DNA from: Clostridium uliginosum
GTDB taxonomy: Bacteria > Bacillota > Clostridia > Clostridiales > Clostridiaceae
NCBI RefSeq assembly: GCF_900112485.1
Contig: NZ_FOMG01000015.1
Location: 1 to 64,000 of the forward strand
DNA: 64,000 nt
Reading direction: 5' to 3'
The notes below the pieces were generated by a model. The model saw only the letters and a list, made by a program, of their open reading frames with translations. It searched no databases and had not been told where the DNA came from. Made by a program: the position numbers and the translations under genes. This document shows positions 48,771 to 57,323 of the stretch, in pieces; the stretch's first letter is position 1; each line of letters starts with the position of its first letter.

Positions 48771-48901
48771 TAACAATAAAAAAATTATTTATAAAAATTT
48801 AACATAGGTTAAATAATTTTGTCTTTTATAACAAAGTTAATACAGCATAATAGGCTTGTCTAGTGGGGAAATTAAAAACAGAAGCAAAGGAGGAGGGAAA
48901 A

Positions 48902-50092
48902 ATGAATAAAAAAATTTTATCAGCAATAAGTTTAATTACAGCTCCAATCTTGATTCTGGTTTTAATAACCACGATAAATATAAGTAATATACCTAATAAA
49001 ATTTATATTAATAGAGATATGCCTGTATCTTCAATTATTCCTATAGCAAGTACATTAAATAAAGTTGTAGATACAAAAAACAAATATCAAGTAAAGTTAT
49101 TAGGTGTAATTCCAATTAAATGTTTAGAAGTAGAAAAAGTTAAAGATTTAGAAGTTTATCCTGGAGGAAATAGTATAGGTGTTAGAGTTTCTACTGAAGG
49201 AGTATTAGTTGTTGGATATTCAGATATTGAAATTAATAATCAAACTGAAGAGAGTCCTGGTAAATTAGGAGGAATAGAACTAGGTGACACAATATTAAAA
49301 GTTAATGGAGAAGAAGTACAAAGTTGTAAAGATTTAATTAATATAATTAAGAAATGCAATGAAGCAAATGTTAAAGTAGAAATTCTAAGGGGAAATCAAA
49401 ATATTGTTAAAGAAGTAGAATTAAAAAGAGAAAAAGAAGAAAATTATAAACTAGGGTTATGGATTAGGGACTCTACAGCAGGAGTTGGAACTATGACTTT
49501 TGTAGATAATGAGTCTAAAAAGTTTGGAGCACTTGGTCATCCTATTACAGATTGTGATACAAATGAACCATTTTTAATTAAAGATGGCGATTTGTTAGAA
49601 TCATCTATAATTAGTTTAAGAAAAGGAGAAAAAGGTTCTCCAGGAGAATTAAAAGGTGTATTTGTAAATGAAAAAAATCCAAATGGTCAAATAAAAAATA
49701 ATACACAAAGTGGCATTTTTGGAACAGTACAAAATGTTGATATGGTAAAAGATAATTCAAAACCTATGAAAATAGGATTTAGAAATGAAATAAATGAAGG
49801 AAAGGCAAAAATACTTACAACTATTGATGAATCTGGCCCCAAAGAGTATGAGATTGAAATAGTAAAATTACTAGATCAGCAGGTTCCAGGTCCTAAAAGC
49901 ATGGTAATAAAAGTTACAGATCCAGAATTATTAGAAAAAACAGGAGGAATTGTTCAAGGAATGAGTGGAAGTCCTATTATACAGAATAATAAACTTGTAG
50001 GAGCAGTAACTCATGTACTTATAAATAAGCCTGATACTGGATATGGTATATACATAGAATGGATGTTAAAAGATGCAGAAATAATTAAATAA
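48902..50092 (+). CDS. spoIVB: SpoIVB serine peptidase
   Basis: Protein of 396 residues with an N-terminal membrane anchor (about 7-27), a PDZ domain (about 98-170) and an S55 peptidase domain. The triad H213 (GALGHP), D340 (VTDPE) and S355 (GMSGSP) is intact, and its spacing equals that in Bacillus SpoIVB. It is secreted from the forespore to trigger pro-sigma-K processing. ATG at 48902 with AAAGGAGGAGGG upstream is preferred over a GTG at 48863. It lies directly before spo0A, as in Bacillus. Confidence 0.95.
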   Translation: MNKKILSAISLITAPILILVLITTINISNIPNKIYINRDMPVSSIIPIASTLNKVVDTKNKYQVKLLGVIPIKCLEVEKVKDLEVYPGGNSIGVRVSTEGVLVVGYSDIEINNQTEESPGKLGGIELGDTILKVNGEEVQSCKDLINIIKKCNEANVKVEILRGNQNIVKEVELKREKEENYKLGLWIRDSTAGVGTMTFVDNESKKFGALGHPITDCDTNEPFLIKDGDLLESSIISLRKGEKGSPGELKGVFVNEKNPNGQIKNNTQSGIFGTVQNVDMVKDNSKPMKIGFRNEINEGKAKILTTIDESGPKEYEIEIVKLLDQQVPGPKSMVIKVTDPELLEKTGGIVQGMSGSPIIQNNKLVGAVTHVLINKPDTGYGIYIEWMLKDAEIIK

Positions 50093-50135
50093 TAATACAA
50101 AAGCATTAGCTTTTAGCTAATGCTTTTGTATTATT
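50093..50135 (+). terminator. Hairpin terminator after spoIVB
   Basis: A near-perfect stem of about 18 base pairs, AATACAAAAGCATTAGCT with its reverse complement, around a three-base loop. The trailing T-rich tract is mixed (TATTATTATATT). Confidence 0.8.
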
Positions 50136-50373
50136 ATATTTAAATCTTTGACTTGTTATTTTCTTTTAATATGCCTTATTAAAAAATTAGTAGAGTTTTA
50201 TCAAAGTATTTTCTATAAAACTATTTACTTATCCTAAAAATAAGGTTATAATTTACAAATAGTGGAATATAAATAAATTATAACAATTAATGATATAATT
50301 TATATGATTTAGTTGATTATTTAGTGAAAATAAGATTGAAAAAGGTACATACCACTATAACAAAATAAAATAA
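50136..50373. other. Rest of the spoIVB-spo0A gap
   Basis: A right-arm copy of the palindromic repeat lies at 50146-50180 (TTGACTTGTTATTTTCTTTT then AATATGCCTTATT), the last one in the window. An extended -10 TGATATAAT (50291-50299) without a -35 could be a vegetative spo0A start. I could not find a clear 0A box (TGNCGAA) in the gap. Confidence 0.45.
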
Positions 50374-50402
50374 AAAGGATTTTACTGATAATTATAGAAT
50401 TA
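50374..50402 (+). promoter_or_regulatory. Sigma-H promoter of spo0A
   Basis: AAAGGATTT (50374-50382), 11 bases, then ATAGAATTA (50394-50402), matches the sigma-H consensus (RnAGGAwTT, 11-12, RnnGAATww) at every fixed position. It lies about 100 bases before spo0A, where Bacillus has its sigma-H promoter Ps. Confidence 0.78.
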
Positions 50403-50501
50403 CTTTATAATGGGAACCTCAGTTTTAGGTAGTCGTTGTTATTTTATAGGGGTTAAGAGAAATTATTAATATAATGTAAAGTTGATGAAGGAGAGAAAAG
50501 C

Positions 50502-51320
50502 ATGGAAGATTCAAAAATATCTGTACTTATTGCTGATGATAATAAGGAGTTTTGTAGTATTTTAAATGATTATCTATTGAATCAAAGGTATATAGTTGTA
50601 ACAGGGATAGCAAAAGATGGTAGAGAAGCTATAGACTTAATTGTTGAAAGAAAGCCTGATTTAGTAATTCTTGATATAATAATGCCTCACTTAGATGGAT
50701 TAGGAGTTTTAGAAAAATTAAATACAATGAACTTAGAAAAAGTACCTAAGATAATAATCTTATCTGCAGTTGGACAAGATAAAATTACTCAAAAAGCTAT
50801 AACATTAGGTGCAGATTATTATACTGTAAAGCCTTTTGATATGGAAGTATTCACTAAGAGAATAAGAGAAATGTTCAATAATGGTTCCGATTCCGAAAAT
50901 ATGAGAAGAAGTTCAGCACAACAAATGATCTCATATACTACTGAATCACAAGCACCAAAAGGAACAATGGATTTAGAAACAGAAATAACTAATATAATAC
51001 ATGAAATAGGAGTTCCAGCACATATAAAAGGATATATGTATTTAAGAGAAGCAATAACTATGGTAGTTAATGATATTGAACTTTTATCAGCAGTAACAAA
51101 GGAATTATATCCTTCAATAGCTAAAAAGTTTAATACAACAGCTTCAAGAGTAGAAAGAGCTATAAGACATGCTATAGAAGTAGCGTGGGGCAGAGGCCAA
51201 ATAGAGGCTATTAACAAGCTATTTGGATATACTATACACAATGACAAGGGCAAGCCTACAAATAGTGAATTTATCGCAATTATCGCTGATAAATTAAGAC
51301 TTAAGAATAAAGTTAGCTAA
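50502..51320 (+). CDS. spo0A: Sporulation master regulator Spo0A
   Basis: Response regulator of 272 residues. The receiver has acidic residues D12-D13, the phospho-acceptor D58 (VILDIIMP), and a Thr/Ser in IILSAVG and K in TVKPFD. The C-terminal DNA-binding domain contains the strictly conserved [20 protein letters not shown] helix read in parts as [29 protein letters not shown] precedes the ATG. It marks the end of the conserved core; the DNA downstream is accessory. No terminator is obvious. Confidence 0.98.
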   Translation: MEDSKISVLIADDNKEFCSILNDYLLNQRYIVVTGIAKDGREAIDLIVERKPDLVILDIIMPHLDGLGVLEKLNTMNLEKVPKIIILSAVGQDKITQKAITLGADYYTVKPFDMEVFTKRIREMFNNGSDSENMRRSSAQQMISYTTESQAPKGTMDLETEITNIIHEIGVPAHIKGYMYLREAITMVVNDIELLSAVTKELYPSIAKKFNTTASRVERAIRHAIEVAWGRGQIEAINKLFGYTIHNDKGKPTNSEFIAIIADKLRLKNKVS

Positions 51321-51380
51321 GCATAGTGGTAGTAGTAAAATCAATAGATTAAGAAGTTTAGGAAATAGTTACAAGTTGCT

Positions 51381-51420
51381 TTTTAAGCCAATAAACTGTT
51401 TTTTAGGCCGATAAACTATT
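51381..51420 (+). repeat. Tandem 20-base direct repeat downstream of spo0A
   Basis: Two adjacent units, TTTTAAGCCAATAAACTGTT and TTTTAGGCCGATAAACTATT, differ at three positions. They lie between spo0A and a recombinase fragment and could be recombinase binding (arm) sites. Confidence 0.6.
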
Positions 51421-51489
51421 AATAAAAAATGTGCATAAAGACCTTTAATTGGTTGGGTGTTAATATCTAATCAATTGGAGGTTTTTATT

Positions 51490-51753
51490 ATGTCAAGAAT
51501 TATGAAACAAAACAAAAAAATTGAATTTTTTATTGAAAATTTTATGATAAATTGTAAACTTAAAGAATTAAGTGTAAAAATTATGGATTCATACGAAAAG
51601 ATGCTGAAGTTGTTTGCAAAATATTTAGAAGAAGAATATAAAATAACCTCTATAGAAAAAATTGAAGGAGAGCATGTTAAGGACTACTTAGTTTTCACAA
51701 AAGAAAGAGGTACATACTCATATGTTACTAATATCAAAAGTATAGTTCTTTAG
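51490..51753 (+). pseudogene. Tyrosine recombinase, N-terminal fragment
   Basis: An 87-codon reading frame with a good ribosome site (TTGGAGG) resembles only the SAM-like core-binding domain of phage-integrase-type recombinases (KIMDSYEKMLKLFAKYLEEE, EHVKDYLVFTKERGTYSYVT). The catalytic domain with Arg, His and Tyr is absent and the frame ends soon after. The 235 bases that follow carry no continuation I could see. It is probably a remnant of an element that integrated beside spo0A. Confidence 0.6.
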
Positions 51754-51855
51754 AAAATATAAAGAAGTGGTAGATTTTTATTTGGATTAAGTGTTATGCA
51801 CACACAATAAAATAAATATCTATCAATAACGATAAATAAAAAATATATAATCCCT

Positions 51856-51890
51856 TTTAGTTCGTTACCATTTAATCGTAACGAACTAAA
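51856..51890. promoter_or_regulatory. Perfect 13-base inverted repeat
   Basis: TTTAGTTCGTTAC (51856-51868) and GTAACGAACTAAA (51878-51890) surround a nine-base spacer with no T run after either arm. It sits just upstream of a possible promoter, so an operator is likely; a recombination site is also possible. Confidence 0.55.
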
Positions 51891-51917
51891 GAGATATTAT
51901 TTTATATATACAGAATA

Positions 51918-51926
51918 TGTTATAAT
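51918..51926 (+). promoter_or_regulatory. Extended -10 promoter upstream of the 51995 gene
   Basis: TGTTATAAT (TGn plus perfect -10). A weak -35 (TTATTT at 51897) has an 18-base spacer. The inverted repeat at 51856 ends six bases before that -35. Confidence 0.5.
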
Positions 51927-51994
51927 TTGTTTATATTAGTTATGCTTAATTAAAAGATATAAATTTGTAAGATAAGAGAAAAGAAGGTATGAAC

Positions 51995-52249
51995 ATGATT
52001 TATCAAGATGACCAATATATTAAAATCAGTGGATATATAAAAAAAGAAGCGACTGTTAAATTTGATTTTATCTGTCATAAGTGCCAGAAGAAAACCATTA
52101 TAGGTTATGATATGAGTAGATATGGACAAGTTGGTGAATTTGTTTGTAATTGTGGAGTAAAATACAATGTTACTGATAATGACGTATATAAATCGCCAGT
52201 AAAAATATGGTGTGATGGAAATTTTATTAATGAAATTCAAACATACTAA
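51995..52249 (+). CDS. Small protein with possible zinc-binding cysteines, unknown
   Basis: Protein of 84 residues (ATG at 51995; another in-frame ATG at 51989 is too close to the site AAGAAGG). It has CHKC and CNCG pairs that could bind zinc. The middle reads YDMSRYGQVGEFV. No family recognised. It has its own promoter-like region and lies in the accessory segment. Confidence 0.6.
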   Translation: MIYQDDQYIKISGYIKKEATVKFDFICHKCQKKTIIGYDMSRYGQVGEFVCNCGVKYNVTDNDVYKSPVKIWCDGNFINEIQTY

Positions 52250-52415
52250 AAGTAATTAAAGATTATTATAGAACCTAAAATATTCAACAAATTAAAATAT
52301 TGCATTATTCAGAAATTAAATTGGAATTTTTTGTTATGCAATACTTATCTAGAATGTAATAGTAGATTATTGTGAACACACTTTAAATTTAATAGATATT
52401 ATAAGGAGTGATAAA

Positions 52416-52703
52416 GTGAGAATCTTAAAATATGATTTATTTCCAGAAGCGTATGGTTCTAACGGTAGGTTTGTGTCTAAAGAAGGTACTGTGGCAGAAT
52501 TGATAATTGATACTGGAATGCTTCTAAATGCAGATTTTGACAAAGTAATTCCTAATCTTAATATATTAAATAAAATGTTTTTACAAGGTCTGTATCCTCG
52601 TACTGGAGAATGGGAACCTTTTGAAATAATACAGGAAGAGTATGAAGAATTAGTAAAGTACCTATGTTCATTACCTATGCCAAGGCCTTATAGAAGTCTA
52701 TAA
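52416..52703 (+). CDS. Small hypothetical protein
   Basis: Protein of 95 residues from GTG with AAGGAGTGA upstream. No membrane segment. It contains GLYPRTGEWEPFEIIQEEY and ends in MPRPYRSL. It may be one of the small immunity-like proteins of accessory regions, but nothing in the sequence proves that. It lies 38 bases before the next gene, so the two may form an operon. Confidence 0.55.
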   Translation: MRILKYDLFPEAYGSNGRFVSKEGTVAELIIDTGMLLNADFDKVIPNLNILNKMFLQGLYPRTGEWEPFEIIQEEYEELVKYLCSLPMPRPYRSL

Positions 52704-52741
52704 TATTATTATAAATTATTTGTAGTTTGTGAGGTGAAGGT

Positions 52742-53011
52742 ATGGCAAAATATGTTTTAAGATATTGCTTTGAACTTGGTGGTACTTGTTTATGGTCAGT
52801 TAATGACAATGCAAAAAATAAATTTGATTATCCTATAGATAATGATGAATTACCAGTTTCAAAGAATATAGTTGATGAGCTATATGCACTTGAAGAAGAA
52901 TATCATGGTTATATTGATTGGAATTATCCGCCCAACCCATCGCCTTGGACAACAAAGCAAAAGCTTGATTTAAAAAAACGTGCAAATATGGTATATCTTA
53001 AATTGTTATAA
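52742..53011 (+). CDS. Small hypothetical protein, probably cut short by a stop codon
   Basis: Protein of 89 residues after GTGAGGTGAAGG, with GTCLWSVND, NYPPNPSPWT and a C-terminal helix. Reading through the TAA at 53009 continues in frame for 17 codons (ELGGDFEAINEIDKCIE) to a second stop at 53063-53065, a sequence that looks coding. An older, longer protein is likely. Function unknown. Confidence 0.55.
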   Translation: MAKYVLRYCFELGGTCLWSVNDNAKNKFDYPIDNDELPVSKNIVDELYALEEEYHGYIDWNYPPNPSPWTTKQKLDLKKRANMVYLKLL

Positions 53012-53065
53012 GAATTAGGTGGTGATTTTGAAGCTATCAATGAAATAGATAAATGCATAGAATAA

Positions 53066-53337
53066 AGCATAATCTTAATTTAAAGTAATTGTAATATTAT
53101 AAATTTATGTACAAACTTAGGAAAATGATAATTTAATATATTTGAGTAGTTTTAAGTAGTCTCATATCTTATATTAAATGTGTAAAGAAAAACAAATGTT
53201 ATTAATTACGTTTATAAAAAGTCGTTATAGCCTACAAACACCTTAAATAAGTAATAAAATTGAATAATTTGGGTTACAACATTTTATTTTATAAACGTCT
53301 ATAAAATATATAATAGCTGATATATTTATCACGCTAA
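53066..53337. other. AT-rich gap with a 12-base inverted repeat
   Basis: No gene visible. ACGTTTATAAAA (53208-53219) and TTTTATAAACGT (53287-53298) form a perfect inverted repeat 67 bases apart, just upstream of a serine-recombinase remnant. They may be parts of its old resolution site. Confidence 0.45.
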
Positions 53338-53340
53338 AGG

Positions 53341-53586
53341 GTCATATGGTACAACAGGAGAGAGAAAACAGTTCAACGTATAAACTCCCAAGGATTAGCA
53401 GTTGGAGCAGCTAAAGGTAAAAAATCAGGTAGACCACAGGCAGAACTACCAAAGGAATTTATTAAAGAGTATAAGAAGTTTAAAGATGGTGAATACGGTA
53501 AAATGTCAGCATTAGCAAAGACTTTAGGAATTTGAAGAAGTACGCTTTATAAATACATTAAGATTGTAGAAGATAAGGAGGGTTAA
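53341..53586 (+). pseudogene. Serine recombinase (resolvase/invertase), C-terminal remnant
   Basis: One frame reads VQRINSQGLAVGAAKGKKSG then RPQAELPKEFIKEYKKF and, after a TGA at 53533, RSTLYKYIKIVEDKEG. This is the linker and Hin-type helix-turn-helix end of a resolvase. The usual residue at the TGA is Gly or similar (GGA to TGA). The catalytic N-terminal domain is missing, with TAA in frame at 53335. A dead copy. Confidence 0.8.
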
Positions 53587-53588
53587 AA

Positions 53589-53684
53589 ATGCAACAAAAA
53601 ACTATTTTAAAAATATCTATTGTAACATTGATACTAAACTTGATAACATTAGGAATTAATTTATCGCTATTTTTTAGTAAATAG
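53589..53684 (+). CDS. 31-residue single-helix membrane peptide
   Basis: A short frame starting MQQKTILKISIV is one hydrophobic helix (LTLILNLITLGINLSLFF-like, read here as VTLILNLITLGINLSLFF) with a basic start. AGGAGGG lies six to twelve bases upstream and a terminator follows at 53708, so it may be expressed. It overlaps no other gene. It could be a toxin-like peptide or a leftover of the element that carried the recombinase. Confidence 0.45.
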   Translation: MQQKTILKISIVTLILNLITLGINLSLFFSK

Positions 53685-53707
53685 TGTGAAGTAATTTGGG
53701 AGGGTAT

Positions 53708-53734
53708 GAAGAGTGGTTATCTCTCTTCTTTTTT
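53708..53734 (+). terminator. Terminator after the small peptide frame
   Basis: GAAGAG (53708-53713) pairs with CTCTTC (53723-53728) and runs into six T residues. Confidence 0.65.
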
Positions 53735-53841
53735 GTTCTTTTGAAAACTCCTTTTTATGTAATAAAATTGATATTTTACCTTGTATGAAAAAATTAAAAA
53801 TTGAGATTGTAAGCAATGATGAATATATGTAAATTAATACT

Positions 53842-53943
53842 CGGACAGGGGTTCGACACACCTCGCCTCCACCATGAAATCCACGACCATTTGTATGTGG
53901 CTTAAATAGTTGCTTACAGGTGGTCGTGTTTGTTATTGTTATG
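53842..53943 (+). pseudogene. 3' end of a tmRNA-like (ssrA) gene with its own terminator
   Basis: CGGACAGGGGTTCGACACAC, followed directly by CTCGCCTCCACCA, has the T-arm, acceptor strand and CCA end of clostridial tmRNA. The T-stem has a mismatch (AGGGG against CACCT), so it has decayed. It is followed by a hairpin CACGACCA / TGGTCGTG (53882-53889 with 53931-53938) and TTTGTT. No 5' part of tmRNA lies upstream. Such 3' ends are classic attachment remnants of genomic islands. A second CTCCACCA lies at 53950. Confidence 0.6.
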
Positions 53944-54328
53944 GGGTAGCTCCACCAATTATGAATTTTAGTGTATTTTATAGACTCTTTAGGGGCACTG
54001 TGTTATGCGGTTTTAAGAGTTCTTGATTTTATGTCATCATGTATTGATATAAAAAATTAACTGTGTTGTATTTATTGTGACATTTTTATAATGCAATTCA
54101 AATATTAATTCATTAGATAAAATTATAGTTATTTCATTAAAATGAAGTATATAAATTATAATATAGACTTGTTAATAAGTAGTGTATTTAGTATATAGTT
54201 GGCTAGAAATTTTGAAGTGTTTTTTAGAATTGCTTTGGTTTAAAGTGTACAATAATATTAGTAAAAACTTTTTAATTTAAATTTAAAAGTAAAATAATTA
54301 AAGTGATTAGCGAACAAAGGAGCAAAAA
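53944..54328. other. Gap before the first HD-ATPase gene
   Basis: No coding sequence apparent. CTCCACCA occurs at 53950-53957. A possible promoter TTGCTT (54230-54235), 17 bases, TAATAT (54253-54258) lies 70 bases before the next ATG. Confidence 0.45.
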
Positions 54329-56758
54329 ATGGATCAAACTTATGAAAGTGTTTTAATAAGTAAATTAAAAAATAATGTGATTTATAAAGAGTTAAAAAGA
54401 AAATGTTCAGACTTAGAATGTGGGCCTAAAGTACTTTCCCTGGTACATGAAGTTGGCCAATATTCAATTGTTAAGCATAAAACAGTAATGAAAAATATGG
54501 CAGAATTTACGTTGCATGATGAAGATCATATATTCAATATGCTTTTCATTATTGGAAAACTAATTCCTAAACAAACTTTAGAATTTATGTCTATTCCAGA
54601 TTTGATGTTAACACTCTTATCCGTATTTTTGCATGATATTGGGATGTGTCCTGAAGAAAATCAAATTAAAGCTTGGAAAAACCAATTATCTAATGATGAA
54701 AAGCAAAATTATGAAGAAGAGATTGAAACTTATAAAAGATTTAGAATGACATATACTCAACAAATCGAAGAAATTGAAACTTTAAATAATGCTAGAGAGT
54801 ATTCTAAAGCACAATTGCTTGAAGATTTTATTGTAACTGAATATATAAGAATAACGCATTCTGATCGTGCCAGGAAAATTATTGCAAGTGATTGGCGAAA
54901 TAAAATTATTTATAATGAAACAGATTTAACGGTTGAATTGGCAGAGATTTGCTTTAGTCATAATCAGGATTACACCAACTTGTTAAACATGGAAACAATT
55001 AAAATATGCGATACAGATGTGTTTTGTTGCATGCCCTTTATTGCTGTTTTATTACGTTTGTCAGATATAATAGATTTTGATACAAAAAGAACTCCAAGTG
55101 TTTTATTTTCACATTTGACAGTAAGGAATCCTATTTCTCTTTCTGAATGGAGAAAACATCAAGCTGTAAAGTGTTGGTCTATAACTAATAAAAAATTAGT
55201 TTTTACAGCAGAGTGTAGTCATCCAGCTATTGAAGCAACAATTCGTCAATTCTGTGATTTGATTGATAATGAATTAAGAAATTGTACTTTAATTTTATCT
55301 AATTTAAATAGTGATTATATTGAGGAAAATATATTAAATTATAAAATACCTTTGCCAGCAAGAGTTGATCGAAGAAAGATTGCAGCAATTAAAGATATTG
55401 TGACTGGGAAACCAATTTATAGATATAATGATACTAAATTTACACTAAGCAAGAGTCAAGTTATTGATTTGTTAATGGGTACAAAATTATATGGAAAACC
55501 TGATGTAGCATTAAGGGAATTAATACAAAATTCTATTGATGCCTGTTTATTAAGACAAAAACTTAGTGAAAGATGGGGAGAGACATATAAACCTGAAATT
55601 GAAGTGGAATTTTATAATCAAAATGGAGATGATTATCTTAAGGTAAAAGATAATGGTGTTGGAATGAATCAGCATATTATTGATAAATATTATACTAATA
55701 TTGGATGTTCATATTATAAATCAAGAGAGTTTTATGAAATCATGGCCGATATTAAATCTTCATTTAAACCAATATCAAGATTTGGAATTGGTATTCTCGC
55801 TTGCTTTATGGTTTGTGATAGTATAGAAGTAAATACACGACGTATTACTGGAAGATATCAATTTGATGAAGCACTAAAAATTGCTGTTGAGGGATATGAA
55901 AGTTTATTCTCTATTTCTGATAGTGATAGGGTAGAACCTGGCACAGAGACAATTTTAAGATTAAGAAAATTGCATCCATGGGATCAAATGAATAAAGATT
56001 CCTTTAAAAAATCTGTAAAAAATTTAGTTCCATTGCCACCATTTGAAATTACTATAAAAGCGGAAGACGAGGAGATAACATGTGTACCTAACGATTTTGA
56101 AGAATTGGATTTATCACTGCTAAAAGATTATACATGGAAGAGAGATAGTTTTAGTGAAAAAAATAATATTAAAATTATTAATATTAATTTAAATTCATCA
56201 GAGTATAGTTTTAGAGGAAATGCATCAATAGCCTATATTGTAAGTAATGGAATTCCAGTAAATAAAGTAGAATTGGTATCTAAAGATGTTTTGGTTGATG
56301 GAGAATGTTATTCATTGTCGTATGATATTTCATATGGAACTAATTGTATAAATAAAAATTCAACCCAAATAGAAATAAATGAAAATGGAGAAATTGAATC
56401 TAATCACAGCTTTAATGTAATATCAAAGTCTAAATCTGCTTTATCAATACATGGAATAGATGTTCCTTGCAGTCTATTTTCTGATTATACAAATTTTGGA
56501 CAAAAAGCTGTGCTAAAATTTCCGTTTCCAATTATATTTAGACTTGACATTGGAGAAGGAAATGATTTGAATTTAAATTCAGCAAGAACACAGATTATAT
56601 ATGATAATATATGGATGAACTTTGAAAAACAATTTTTTGAAGTCATATGTACTAAAATTAAAGAGAAAATGGATAGTAGTAGTTGGAGTGAATTTAAAGT
56701 TATTATCTATGAGCAGTTAAGAGATAACTTCCTAAAGAACATCATTGAGGGGTTATGA
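54329..56758 (+). CDS. HD-domain and Hsp90-like (GHKL) ATPase fusion protein A
   Basis: Large protein of 809 residues. The N-terminal HD-type metal phosphohydrolase region (about 30-330) shows H63-D64-x-x-H67, H102-D103 (LHDIGM), H177 (THSDRA), H211 and D246 (LSDIIDFD). A GHKL ATPase domain follows (about 385-560): N-box E397-N401-D404 (RELIQNSIDA), G1 DNGVGM 441-446, G2 GIG 486-488 and G3 near G538-T539. The C-terminal 250 residues are of unknown fold. It is not HtpG, which lacks an HD domain. AAAGGAG precedes the ATG. All motifs look intact, so it is probably active. It is flanked by CTCCACCA fragments and decayed genes. Fusions of this kind occur in conflict loci; substrate unknown. Confidence 0.85.
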   Translation: MDQTYESVLISKLKNNVIYKELKRKCSDLECGPKVLSLVHEVGQYSIVKHKTVMKNMAEFTLHDEDHIFNMLFIIGKLIPKQTLEFMSIPDLMLTLLSVFLHDIGMCPEENQIKAWKNQLSNDEKQNYEEEIETYKRFRMTYTQQIEEIETLNNAREYSKAQLLEDFIVTEYIRITHSDRARKIIASDWRNKIIYNETDLTVELAEICFSHNQDYTNLLNMETIKICDTDVFCCMPFIAVLLRLSDIIDFDTKRTPSVLFSHLTVRNPISLSEWRKHQAVKCWSITNKKLVFTAECSHPAIEATIRQFCDLIDNELRNCTLILSNLNSDYIEENILNYKIPLPARVDRRKIAAIKDIVTGKPIYRYNDTKFTLSKSQVIDLLMGTKLYGKPDVALRELIQNSIDACLLRQKLSERWGETYKPEIEVEFYNQNGDDYLKVKDNGVGMNQHIIDKYYTNIGCSYYKSREFYEIMADIKSSFKPISRFGIGILACFMVCDSIEVNTRRITGRYQFDEALKIAVEGYESLFSISDSDRVEPGTETILRLRKLHPWDQMNKDSFKKSVKNLVPLPPFEITIKAEDEEITCVPNDFEELDLSLLKDYTWKRDSFSEKNNIKIININLNSSEYSFRGNASIAYIVSNGIPVNKVELVSKDVLVDGECYSLSYDISYGTNCINKNSTQIEINENGEIESNHSFNVISKSKSALSIHGIDVPCSLFSDYTNFGQKAVLKFPFPIIFRLDIGEGNDLNLNSARTQIIYDNIWMNFEKQFFEVICTKIKEKMDSSSWSEFKVIIYEQLRDNFLKNIIEGL

Positions 56759-57021
56759 TAAATAAAAAATAAAATAGATTTTTATTAAAGTGAGGAACTT
56801 ATTTTAAAGTTTATAAATTAGTGTTTATAATATCCTTGCGGATAGAAGAACTAGAGGAGATTGCAAAAAAGGATTTGAAGAGCTTGATATAAAAATAGAA
56901 GAGAAAGTTGGAAAGTTATAGAAAGTGATATAAATAAAAAATGCTTTTAAGCAAATTAATGTAAATATACTATAAATATTAAATTTGATAATTTTTATAC
57001 GCATATTGAAATGATGTATGA
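56759..57021. other. Decayed coding remnants between HD-ATPases A and B
   Basis: A stretch 56817-56919 reads VYNILADRRTRGDC then KKGFEELDIKIEEKVGKL before a stop. It looks coding but is only 33 codons and has no start. The gap A to B (813 bases) contains this, the nuclease-like remnant, a CTCCACCA fragment and a palindrome upstream of B. Confidence 0.4.
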
Positions 57022-57312
57022 GTAACCACGCACGGAAGAGCTAGAATTACAAAGGAAAAGTTAGATAATATAAAAATAGGTAATGAACATGATGTGCAGA
57101 TAATATTGTAGTCTTTAATAAAATCCATATTTCCAGAAGCAACAAACGACACTGGATTTTTAATGATAAAATATGAAATTTTCATTGAAAAGTATTCTAT
57201 AATTATAGATGTAAAATGTACAAGGGTAAGAATGACAGAGCGAAACTTAACAGAAAAAGTTGGCTCAGATATAATCCATTACCACTATATTAATATATTC
57301 TTCTTCATATAG
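57022..57312 (+). pseudogene. Decayed protein fragment resembling a PD-(D/E)xK nuclease
   Basis: One frame of 96 codons has a single TAG at 57109. It reads RITKEKLDNIKIGNEHDVQI, then FPEATNDTGFLMIKYEIFI, IIIDVKCTR and MTERNLTEKVGSDIIHYHY. IIIDVKCTR could be the D-x-K strand of a restriction-type nuclease, with Lys the catalytic residue; the fold is inferred. No start codon or ribosome site is visible. It ends 12 bases before the CTCCACCA at 57324. Confidence 0.5.
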
Positions 57313-57323
57313 TCGTGCTTCAA

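Noticed and set aside
50819-51253. A 144-codon frame on the minus strand
   Set aside because: It lies opposite the conserved spo0A gene; no ribosome site.
52416-53011. A toxin-immunity pair
   Set aside because: No toxin domain is visible next to the small genes; kept as hypothetical proteins.
53341-53586. Selenocysteine or read-through at TGA 53533
   Set aside because: The gene is already truncated at its 5' end; nonsense mutation is simpler.
53842-53874. A complete tRNA or tmRNA gene
   Set aside because: Only the 3' T-arm and acceptor strand can be found, with a mismatched stem; no 5' half upstream.
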